In this document: positions 1-5,393 of the stretch, piece after piece
Position numbering within the stretch: the first letter of the stretch is position 1
Layout: every line of letters begins with the position of its first letter
From: an uncultured Clostridia bacterium
GTDB lineage: Bacteria > Bacillota > Clostridia > TANB77 > CAG-508
Assembly: GCA_948517135.1 (NCBI GenBank)
Contig: CAORJJ010000085.1
Coordinates: forward strand, 1 to 8,074
Direction: 5' to 3'
Length of the DNA stretch: 8,074 nt
The notes under the pieces: model-generated
The model's database searches: none
Seen by the model: the letters and a program-made list of their open reading frames with translations, nothing else
What the model was told of the DNA's origin: nothing
Translations under genes and position numbers: made by a program

Positions 1-105
1 AGTATATTCTGAACATGTTGGATAATATTTACAATTATGCCCCATCAATGGAGATATTCTTTTTTGATAAAAATCAATTATTTTAATAAATATTTTTTTC
101 AACAT
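1..105 (-). CDS. yidD: YidD, membrane protein insertion efficiency factor (N-terminal 35 residues, cut by window edge)
   Basis: Small membrane-associated protein family thought to help YidC/Sec-dependent insertion of proteins into the inner membrane. Read on the minus strand from ATG at 105-103, the frame is open to the window edge. It shows the family's amphipathic basic N-terminus (MLKKIFIKIIDFYQKRISPL) followed by the cysteine-containing core with YYPTCSEY at about residues 27-34, which matches the conserved FYPTCS(Q/E)Y motif. The start lies one base after the rnpA stop codon (107-109), so translation is probably coupled to rnpA. This is the standard rpmH-rnpA-yidD(-yidC) order. The remaining half of the protein is outside the window. 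Confidence 0.9.
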   Translation of the reverse strand, partial: MLKKIFIKIIDFYQKRISPLMGHNCKYYPTCSEYT

Positions 106-106
106 A

Positions 107-451
107 TTAGTCTACCCAAACATCTGCTTTTTTCAATGTTCTTTTGAAATTTTCTTTTATATCATAATAAGAAATTTCTTTTATATCCTTTTCTTTATTT
201 ATAACAATTAAAATACTCGTTCCTAACTTTATATTTTCTTCAAAGATTTTATAATTTTCTCTTATAAGCCTTTTTATTCTATTTCTAGCTACTGCTTTCC
301 CCTGTTTCCCAGATACTGCAATACCAAGCTTATTATATGGTTTATTTATTCTTCTTATATATATATGAATAAATTGTCCATAAAAAAACTTTCCTTTTGA
401 AAATAAGTTTTTAAACTCATAATTTTTTTTAATCATTATTGTTTTTTTCAT
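107..451 (-). CDS. rnpA: Ribonuclease P protein component
   Basis: Basic protein cofactor of RNase P; it binds the catalytic RNA and the 5' leader of precursor tRNAs to aid 5'-end maturation. The 114-residue length is normal. The RNR signature is plain at residues 51-66 (GKAVARNRIKRLIREN), followed by the usual helix and a beta strand (TSILIVIN, about 78-85). The N-terminus MKKTIMIKKNYEFKNLFSKG resembles the usual family start. The start ATG at 451-449 has an AAGGAAAG-like ribosome site about 9 bases upstream (around 459-467). It lies 54 bases downstream of rpmH in the same direction, with a hairpin between them, and is almost contiguous with yidD. The C-terminus ends in WVD. Confidence 0.96.
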   Translation of the reverse strand: MKKTIMIKKNYEFKNLFSKGKFFYGQFIHIYIRRINKPYNKLGIAVSGKQGKAVARNRIKRLIRENYKIFEENIKLGTSILIVINKEKDIKEISYYDIKENFKRTLKKADVWVD

Positions 452-475
452 TTTAAATCTTTCCTTTATACAAGA

Positions 476-498
476 AAAAGGGCATTAATCGCCCTTTT
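476..498 (-). terminator. Hairpin between rpmH and rnpA (attenuator or RNA-processing stem)
   Basis: A perfect 8-bp stem (AAAAGGGC / GCCCTTTT) with a 7-base loop. On the minus strand it is followed by only a short U run (CCCTTTTTCTTG), so it reads as a weak terminator or an mRNA-end stabiliser. Its placement just after rpmH and before rnpA would let the cell make much more L34 than RnpA from one promoter. The structure is seen directly; the role is inferred. Confidence 0.55.
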
Positions 499-505
499 GT
501 TCAAT

Positions 506-640
506 TTAAGCAGAGATTTTTTTTCTTCCCTTATTTCTTCTTGCTTTTAAAACATTTCTTCCAGCTCTTGTTTGCATTCTTTTTCTGAAACCATGAACTT
601 TATTTCTTTGTCTTTTTTTTGGTTGGTATGTTCTTTTCAT
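506..640 (-). CDS. rpmH: 50S ribosomal protein L34
   Basis: Small, highly basic protein of the large ribosomal subunit. The minus-strand frame from ATG (640-638) to TAA (508-506) encodes 44 residues, the usual length. It begins MKRTYQPKKRQRNKVHGFRK and continues through RMQTRAGRNVLKARR to an arginine/lysine-rich tail ending KKISA, matching the family along its whole length. A very strong ribosome site (AGGAGGTG, 645-652) lies upstream. It is the first gene of the rpmH-rnpA-yidD cluster, divergent from dnaA, with a good promoter at 733-762. Confidence 0.97.
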   Translation of the reverse strand: MKRTYQPKKRQRNKVHGFRKRMQTRAGRNVLKARRNKGRKKISA

Positions 641-732
641 TTTGCACCTCCTACTTTCTATATATAAATTTATTTTAAACTATTAATAAAATTTTGTAAT
701 AAATATGTAATATTTATCCAAAAGTAATTTCA

Positions 733-762
733 ATTATACAATAAAACTCCATAAAAAGTCAA
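733..762 (-). promoter_or_regulatory. Promoter of the rpmH-rnpA-yidD cluster
   Basis: On the minus strand, TTGACT (762-757) and TATAAT (738-733) are separated by 18 bases. The -10 is perfect and the -35 has one mismatch to the housekeeping consensus. The predicted start near 726 gives an untranslated leader of about 85 bases before rpmH. A one-mismatch DnaA box (TTATCCAAA, 714-722) lies just inside the predicted transcript. Confidence 0.75.
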
Positions 763-808
763 GCTATAATAAAAACTTTCGTAAATGACAAGTATTTTAA
801 ATTTTCAC

Positions 809-837
809 TTGTTTTTTTAAAATATTTTTGATATTAT
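809..837 (+). promoter_or_regulatory. Possible dnaA promoter
   Basis: TTGTTT (809-814), a 17-base spacer and TATTAT (832-837; one mismatch to TATAAT). The -35 is weak, matching only TTG. The predicted start near 844 would put all four upstream DnaA boxes (871-949) in the leader, which fits DnaA autorepression. No better plus-strand candidate was found between 641 and 981. Confidence 0.4.
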
Positions 838-870
838 ATGAGCACAATGGAGAAAAAGAACATTTAAAAG

Positions 871-949
871 TTTTCCACAGATTGTTGATAACGAATTCGC
901 CTGAGGATACTAGCTTTTTATATAGTTGTGTGGACAACACTGTGGATAA
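871..949. promoter_or_regulatory. Upstream oriC DnaA-box cluster (four boxes)
   Basis: Four matches to the DnaA box TTATCCACA lie just before dnaA. They are TTTTCCACA at 871-879 (plus orientation, one mismatch), TGTTGATAA at 883-891 (minus, one mismatch), TGTGGACAA at 929-937 (minus, one mismatch) and TGTGGATAA at 941-949 (minus, perfect). The boxes fall in two pairs, each offset by exactly 12 bases start to start. In Firmicutes with a bipartite origin this is the upstream subregion, which also serves in autoregulation of dnaA. The rest of 641-870 holds the two divergent promoters and AT-rich DNA with nothing else recognisable. Confidence 0.85.
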
Positions 950-981
950 ATTACACTTCAGAAAGGACGGTTTTTAAAACA

Positions 982-2328
982 ATGTATACCGACAAAAACG
1001 ACCTACTTACAAAAGCAAAAGATCTATTAAAAGAAGAAATGACAACAATTTCATATACAACATGGATTAAAAGTTTAGAAATAGAATCAATAAAAGATAA
1101 TAAAATTGTTTTAATTGCTCTTTCTAAAATGCAAAAAGATGCTATAGAATCAAGATTATTCGATTTAGTTTGTAACACATTCAATTTTATTACTAATAAA
1201 ACATGTGAATTAGAAATTAAAGAAAAATCTGAAATTGTATTAAATAAAGAAGTAGAAGAAGAAGAATCAGACTATGTTAATACAGAAAATTATAGCAATA
1301 GTTTTTTAAATCCAAAATATACCTTTGATAATTTCGTTATAGGAAATAATAATAAATTCGCACAAGCAGCTGCAATTGCTGTTGCCGAAGCACCAGCAAC
1401 TTCATATAATCCATTATTTATATATGGGGGAGTTGGGCTTGGAAAAACACATTTAATGCATGCTATTGGAAATAAAATTATTCAAAATAATCCTAACACA
1501 AAGGTACTATACGTAACATCAGAGCAATTTATTAATGAATTAATAAATTCAATAAAAGATGTAAATTATAAAAACGAATTATTTAGAAATAAATATAGAA
1601 ATATAGATGTATTATTAATAGATGATATTCAATTTATAGCAGGGAAGAAAATGGGGCAAGAAGAGTTTTTCCATACATTTAATACTTTACATCAAAATGG
1701 AAAACAAATAATTATTTCTAGTGATAAACCACCTAGAGATATACCACTTTTAGAAGAAAGATTAAAATCAAGATTTGAGTGGGGAATACTTGCAGATATT
1801 TCAATGCCAGATTATGAAACAAGACTTGCTATATTAAGAAAAAAGGTGCAAGCTGATAAAATTATTATAGATGATTATATATTATCTGTAATTGCTACAA
1901 AAATAGATTCAAATATAAGAGAACTTGAAGGAGCTTTAAATAAGATAGTTGCTTACGCATCATTAACTCACAGTCCAATTACTATCGAAATGGCAGAAAA
2001 GTCAATTAATGATATTGTACTTCAAAAAGAAAAAGTAATTTCTGCTGATTACATACAAGAAGTTGTTGCTAAATACTTTAATATTGATAAAAAAGATTTA
2101 GTATCTTCAAAAAAATCAAATGACATAGCTCATCCAAGACAAATTGCAATGTATTTATGTAGAACAATTGGACAAATGTCTTTTCCAAAAATTGGTGCTG
2201 ATTTTGGTAATAGAGATCACACCACAGTTATGCATGCCGTAAATAAAATTGAAAAAGAGATAAAAGAAAAAACAAATACAAAATTAATTGTGGAAAGTGT
2301 GAAAAACATAATCCAAGAATCAAAATAA
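982..2328 (+). CDS. dnaA: Chromosomal replication initiator protein DnaA
   Basis: AAA+ ATPase that binds DnaA boxes, unwinds oriC and recruits the replicative helicase. The protein has 448 residues. Domain I (about 1-75) contains the typical ISYTTWIKSL; domain II is a short acidic linker (about 80-110, EVEEEESDY). Domain III has Walker A GGVGLGKTH (149-157), Walker B LLIDDIQFIAGK (211-222), sensor I (IISSDKPP, 244-251), the arginine-finger box LEERLKSRFEWG (257-268) and sensor II NIRELEGALN (311-320). Domain IV carries HPRQIAMYLCR and the DNA-binding signature FGNRDHTTVMHAVNKI, in which N replaces the usual second G. ATG at 982 is chosen over an in-frame GTG at 928 because family homology begins there and the extra codons would overlap DnaA boxes. 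The GAAAGGA ribosome site (961-967) is somewhat far from the start. Confidence 0.97.
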   Translation: MYTDKNDLLTKAKDLLKEEMTTISYTTWIKSLEIESIKDNKIVLIALSKMQKDAIESRLFDLVCNTFNFITNKTCELEIKEKSEIVLNKEVEEEESDYVNTENYSNSFLNPKYTFDNFVIGNNNKFAQAAAIAVAEAPATSYNPLFIYGGVGLGKTHLMHAIGNKIIQNNPNTKVLYVTSEQFINELINSIKDVNYKNELFRNKYRNIDVLLIDDIQFIAGKKMGQEEFFHTFNTLHQNGKQIIISSDKPPRDIPLLEERLKSRFEWGILADISMPDYETRLAILRKKVQADKIIIDDYILSVIATKIDSNIRELEGALNKIVAYASLTHSPITIEMAEKSINDIVLQKEKVISADYIQEVVAKYFNIDKKDLVSSKKSNDIAHPRQIAMYLCRTIGQMSFPKIGADFGNRDHTTVMHAVNKIEKEIKEKTNTKLIVESVKNIIQESK

Positions 2329-2339
2329 TTTATATTAAA

Positions 2340-2373
2340 GGAAAACAAAGCAAAAATAAAAACATTGTTTTCC
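2340..2373 (+). other. Stem-loop after dnaA (weak terminator candidate)
   Basis: A 9-bp perfect inverted repeat (GGAAAACAA / TTGTTTTCC) with a 16-base loop begins 12 bases after the dnaA stop. A seven-T run follows only after a 7-base gap (2381-2387), so it is a poor classical terminator; it may trim the dnaA mRNA or slow read-through into oriC. Structure seen, function inferred. Confidence 0.35.
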
Positions 2374-2429
2374 AAACATATTTTTTTACTAAAGAAGAGC
2401 TTTTAACTCTTACGGAATAGCTAAAAAGG

Positions 2430-2594
2430 TTTTCCACAACACCGTGTGAAAATCTTGTACAAATTCTGTTAATAACTCTTAATTCACAAATGATATTGAA
2501 TAGTGTGGAAAAAAACGAAAATAATTCACAACCTTTTACACATACTTTTTCTTAGGGAAATAAAGGCTTTGAAAAGTTTTCCACCGAATCCACA
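2430..2594. promoter_or_regulatory. Downstream oriC DnaA-box cluster
   Basis: The dnaA-dnaN gap holds several DnaA boxes: TTTTCCACA at 2430-2438 (one mismatch), TGTGGAAAA at 2504-2512 (minus, one mismatch), weaker TAATTCACA at 2480-2488 and 2522-2530 (two mismatches each), and a head-to-tail pair TTTTCCACC (2577-2585) plus GAATCCACA (2586-2594) directly before the triplet tract. TTTTCCACA, not TTATCCACA, is the commonest form here. The arrangement corresponds to the downstream, unwinding half of a Bacillus-type bipartite origin. No convincing dnaN promoter was found in the gap. Confidence 0.85.
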
Positions 2595-2634
2595 ACACCT
2601 AATACTAATACTACTATTTATATTATATTTATTT
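2595..2634 (+). other. oriC unwinding element with DnaA-trio-like repeats
   Basis: Directly after the tandem boxes comes ACAC, then six consecutive triplets CTA-ATA-CTA-ATA-CTA-CTA (2599-2616), then a pure A/T tract (2617-2634) running up to the dnaN ribosome site. On the opposite strand the triplets read 3'-GAT/TAT, which is the form of the DnaA-trio element on which the DnaA filament opens DNA in Bacillus subtilis. There the order is also tandem boxes, trios, AT tract, dnaN. The layout is seen; the function is by analogy. Confidence 0.75.
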
Positions 2635-2647
2635 AAAGGAGATAAAA

Positions 2648-3763
2648 ATGAAAATTATTTGTGAAAAAGAAAAAATCTTAAAAGGTATTAACTCCGTCAT
2701 AAATGGTGTTGCTTCTAAAACAACAATGCCTGTATTAGAAGGAATATTACTTCAAACAAATGATAACGAATTAAAACTAACATCTTATGATTTAGAAATA
2801 GGAATTGAGTATATATTAGAAGCTAATGTAGAAGAACAAGGAAATACTGTTGTAAATGCAGTTATGTTTAGTGAAATTATAAAAAGATTACCTGCAACAG
2901 AAATAAAAATAACTATTAATGAAAATAACTTATTAGAAATAGAATGTGAAGGATCATTATATAAACTTGCTACAATGAATCCAGATGATTTTCCTGAATT
3001 ACCAAAAATAAATGTAGATAATTCAATAGAAATAGAACAAACTACTTTAAAGAATATGATAAGAAAAACAATATTTGCTGTAAGTACAGAGGAAAATAGA
3101 CCTATATTTACAGGATGTTTATTTGAAGTAAAAGAAAATAAATTAAATGTTGTTGCAGTTGATGGTTATAGATTAGCAGTAAAAACAAAAGAACTTATTA
3201 ATAATGGAAATGATTTTAGTAGTGTTATTCCAGGTAAAACATTAAATGAAGTAAATAAGATAATTTCAGATTCATTTGATACTGTAAAAATAGGAATATC
3301 AAGAAATCAAGCATTATTTGAAATGGAAAATTGTAAAATAGTAACTAGATTATTAGATGGTGAATTTTTAAATTACTCTAATACTATTCCAAAAAATTGG
3401 GAAACAAGAGTAAAAGTAAATAAAAATAATATACAAAATTGCTTTGAGAGAATCTTATTAATTTCTGCATCTTCAATAGAAAGAGAGAAAAAGTATCCTG
3501 TAAAAATAAATATAGAAGTAGGAAAAGTAACTATTTCTTGTGCAAATCAAACAGGAGATGCAAAAGAAGAAATATATGTTGATACAGAAGGAAAAGAATT
3601 AGAAATAGGATTTAACCCAAGATTTTTCTTAGATGCATTAAAAGCTATTGATGATGAAGATGTTTATATAGAATTTGGAACAAACAGATCTCCATGTATA
3701 ATTAAACCAGTTGAAGATGGAGATTACATATATATGATATTACCAATAAAAATGAAAGAATAA
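2648..3763 (+). CDS. dnaN: DNA polymerase III beta subunit (sliding clamp)
   Basis: Ring-forming clamp that tethers the replicative polymerase and many repair proteins to DNA. The 371-residue length is normal for three clamp domains (about 1-125, 126-250, 251-371). Recognisable family segments are DDFPELP (113-119), ENRPIFTGCLFE (149-160), AVDGYRLA (170-177), GFNPRFFLDAL (321-331) and the C-terminal YMILPIKM (362-369) that lines the partner-binding pocket. The ribosome site AAAGGAG lies 6 bases before ATG, and the 16 bases ending in this ATG are identical to those before the next gene. The gene lies directly downstream of the oriC unwinding element. Confidence 0.97.
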   Translation: MKIICEKEKILKGINSVINGVASKTTMPVLEGILLQTNDNELKLTSYDLEIGIEYILEANVEEQGNTVVNAVMFSEIIKRLPATEIKITINENNLLEIECEGSLYKLATMNPDDFPELPKINVDNSIEIEQTTLKNMIRKTIFAVSTEENRPIFTGCLFEVKENKLNVVAVDGYRLAVKTKELINNGNDFSSVIPGKTLNEVNKIISDSFDTVKIGISRNQALFEMENCKIVTRLLDGEFLNYSNTIPKNWETRVKVNKNNIQNCFERILLISASSIEREKKYPVKINIEVGKVTISCANQTGDAKEEIYVDTEGKELEIGFNPRFFLDALKAIDDEDVYIEFGTNRSPCIIKPVEDGDYIYMILPIKMKE

Positions 3764-3793
3764 ATCCACAAATTGATAACAAAATGTGGATAA
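3762..3793. promoter_or_regulatory. Inverted DnaA-box pair after dnaN
   Basis: AAATCCACA (3762-3770, two mismatches) faces a perfect TGTGGATAA (3785-3793) across 14 bases containing TTGATAAC. The pair fills the whole space between the dnaN stop and the next ribosome site, so bound DnaA could affect transcription into the downstream genes. The inner 24 bases recur inside recF (4654-4677). Confidence 0.7.
3766..3789 (+). repeat. 24-bp inverted-box element, copy 1
   Basis: CCACA, then AATTGATAAC, then AAAATGTGG. It matches 4654-4677 at 22 of 24 bases in the same orientation; the two differences are A/T swaps at positions 7 and 20 of the element. The ends are half DnaA boxes facing one another. 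Confidence 0.6.
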
Positions 3794-3809
3794 CACAAAG
3801 GAGATAAAA

Positions 3810-4016
3810 ATGGAAGATAAATTAAAAGAAATTTATGAAAAAGTAACAGATGTCTTTTTTGGAATAACAAAGAAAATGGATGATATGTCTGAAAGGATTT
3901 TTGAAGAGACTGGAAAGAAAATAAACATAAAATTAATTGTTTTAGGTGTTATGCTTGTAATTTTTGTTATAATCTTTGTTAAGTCATTTTTAGGTTGGCT
4001 TTGGACTTTATTATAA
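3810..4016 (+). CDS. Small single-pass membrane protein of unknown function
   Basis: I do not recognise this 68-residue protein. Residues 1-39 are charged and probably helical (MEDKLKEIYEKVTDVFFGIT, then KKMDDMSERIFEETGKK); residues about 41-62 form one strongly hydrophobic segment (LIVLGVMLVIFVIIFV), ending in an aromatic tail SFLGWLWTLL. This predicts a cytosolic N-terminus with a C-terminal membrane anchor. The start is ATG 3810, with AAAGGAG six bases upstream; the in-frame GTG at 3786 lies inside a DnaA box and upstream of that ribosome site, so it is rejected. The slot between dnaN and recF usually holds the S4-domain RNA-binding protein YaaA, which this is not: it has no S4 motif. It sits 13 bases before recF, so the two are probably co-transcribed. 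A link to replication is suggested by position only. Confidence 0.8.
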   Translation: MEDKLKEIYEKVTDVFFGITKKMDDMSERIFEETGKKINIKLIVLGVMLVIFVIIFVKSFLGWLWTLL

Positions 4017-4029
4017 TAGGAAATAGAAA

Positions 4030-5101
4030 ATGTATATAAAAGAAATAACATTAGAAAATTTTAGAAATTATGAAAAACAAAAAATAGAATTTAATGAGAA
4101 TATAAATGTTATATATGGTAATAATGCTCAAGGAAAAACCAATATAATAGAGGCTATCTTTTTATGTTCTTATCGGAAAGTCTTATAGAGCAAAGAAAGA
4201 TAAGGATTTAATAAATTTTAATTATGATAATAGTAATGTTGAAGTTTCATATAAAAAAGTAGATAGAGAAGGAAAAATTAGAGCCAATATAAATGATAAA
4301 AAAACTTTTTTTATTAATGATATAAAACAAAGTAAAATTAGTGATATTGTTGGAAAAATAAATGTAGTAATTTTTACTCCTGATGATATTGAAATAATAA
4401 AAGATGGGCCTCAAAGAAGAAGAAAATTCATAGATATGATGATTAGTTCTTTAAAACCTAATTATATTCATTTGTTGAATTTATATAATAAAACATTAGA
4501 ACAAAGAAATAATTATTTAAGACAAATTAAGTATGAGAATAAAAATCCTAAGATGTTAGATATTTGGGATGAACAATTATCAGAATATTCTTATAATATT
4601 TATGAATATAGAAAAAAATATATAGAGAAGATATCAAAAAAGATAGAAGTTTTCCACAATTTGATAACAAAAAGTGGAAAAGAAAACATAAAAATAAAAT
4701 ACATTTCTAATAGTAAAAATAGAGAATCTTTTTTAGAAAATTTGAAAAAATCTAGAAATATTGATATAAATAGAGGTTTTACAGCAACTGGAGTTCACAG
4801 AGATGATTTTATGATTTATATAAATGAAAAGCCTGTTTCTATTTTTGGATCACAAGGACAACAACGAACAGCAACACTTACATTAAAGCTTTGTGAACTT
4901 GAAATATTTAAAGAGGAAATAAATGATACTCCAATATTATTATTGGATGACTTTATGTCTGAATTAGATGAGACAAGAAGAAAGAGTTTTTTAGAGAATA
5001 TAAAAGGAAATCAAGTAATTATTACTTGTACAGATAAAATTGAATTAGATACAAATTTTACAGAATTTTTTGTTGAAAGCGGTATCTGTGTAAAAAAATA
5101 A
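4030..5101 (+). pseudogene. recF: RecF, DNA repair ATPase, interrupted by a one-base frameshift
   Basis: RecF is an SMC/ABC-like ATPase that works with RecO and RecR to load RecA at single-strand gaps. The ATG at 4030 has an AGGAAA ribosome site. Frame 1 gives MYIKEITLENFRNYEKQ..., Walker A GNNAQGKT (30-37) and EAIFLCS, then hits TAG at 4186-4188 after 52 codons. The family sequence resumes in the +1 frame from ATC at 4172 (IGKSYRAKKDKDLI), so removing one T at about 4170-4171 restores one 356-residue protein of normal length. That protein then has the ABC signature SQGQQRT (274-280), Walker B ILLLDDFMSELD (302-313) and the motif GVHRDD. No second lesion is seen, so the break is recent or a sequence error. 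A fragment starting at 4436 would lack Walker A. The gene lies between the small membrane protein and remB. Confidence 0.9.
4654..4677 (+). repeat. 24-bp inverted-box element, copy 2, inside recF
   Basis: CCACAAT, then TTGATAACAA, then AAAGTGG: 22/24 identical to 3766-3789. Extended outward, its arms are TTTTCCAC (4650-4657) and GTGGAAAA (4674-4681), a perfect 8-bp inverted repeat. The left arm is a one-mismatch DnaA box, TTTTCCACA (4650-4658). It encodes about VFHNLITKSGK in recF, a poorly conserved part of that protein. Confidence 0.55.
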
Positions 5102-5117
5102 AAGAAAGGATTTATAT

Positions 5118-5363
5118 ATGTATTTACATGTTGGAGATGAAAGATTAATACATAATAAGGATATAATTGGAATTTTTAATATTCAATATATAAGAAATAC
5201 AAGAGAATATAAATCTATGTATAAAGATTTAGAAGAAAAAGGTAATCTAATTGATTTATCAGAAGGTGAAGGAAAATCTTTTATTTTAATTGAAAAAAAT
5301 AATGAAAAAAAAGGATATATAGCAAAAATAGGTGCTAATACTATTTTAAAAAGACTTATATAA
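5118..5363 (+). CDS. remB: RemB/YaaB-type extracellular matrix regulator (DUF370 family)
   Basis: Small protein of the DUF370 family; in Bacillus subtilis the equivalent gene between recF and gyrB (remB, formerly yaaB) regulates biofilm matrix genes together with RemA. The 81-residue protein begins MYLHVGDERLIHNKDIIGIF, closely resembling the family start MYxHxGxxxxxxxxDIIGIFD. The later part (KSFILIEKNNEKKGYIAKIGANTILKR) matches the family pattern of a beta strand followed by a short C-terminal segment. GAAAGGA (5104-5110) precedes the ATG by 7 bases, and the recF stop is 16 bases upstream, so it lies in the same transcription unit. Identification rests on the N-terminal motif plus position. 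Whether it controls matrix genes in this organism is unknown. Confidence 0.88.
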   Translation: MYLHVGDERLIHNKDIIGIFNIQYIRNTREYKSMYKDLEEKGNLIDLSEGEGKSFILIEKNNEKKGYIAKIGANTILKRLI

Positions 5364-5393
5364 ATTAGCAAAGAAAAGAAAGAGGGAGAAAAG

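Noticed and set aside
928..981. GTG start giving an 18-codon N-terminal extension of DnaA
   Set aside because: The extension overlaps two DnaA boxes and resembles no DnaA N-terminus; family similarity begins at ATG 982.
951..1184. Minus-strand open frame antisense to the start of dnaA
   Set aside because: Shadow of the dnaA codons; no ribosome site or family resemblance.
3786..3809. GTG start extending the small membrane protein by eight residues
   Set aside because: The GTG lies inside a perfect DnaA box and the strong ribosome site lies downstream of it, directly before ATG 3810.
3833..4051. Minus-strand hydrophobic frame over the small membrane protein
   Set aside because: It is the complement of the membrane protein's own codons; the plus-strand frame has the ribosome site.
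4162..4188. Programmed +1 frameshift in recF (a slow CGG codon follows TAT at the break)
   Set aside because: To give the expected ATC-GGA-AAG the ribosome must skip the T after TCT, with poor re-pairing (TCT to CTT), and no stimulatory ribosome site or structure is evident. A one-base insertion is simpler.
5183..5371. Minus-strand open frame over remB
   Set aside because: Shadow of remB with phenylalanine/serine-rich composition typical of antisense reading of AT-rich genes.
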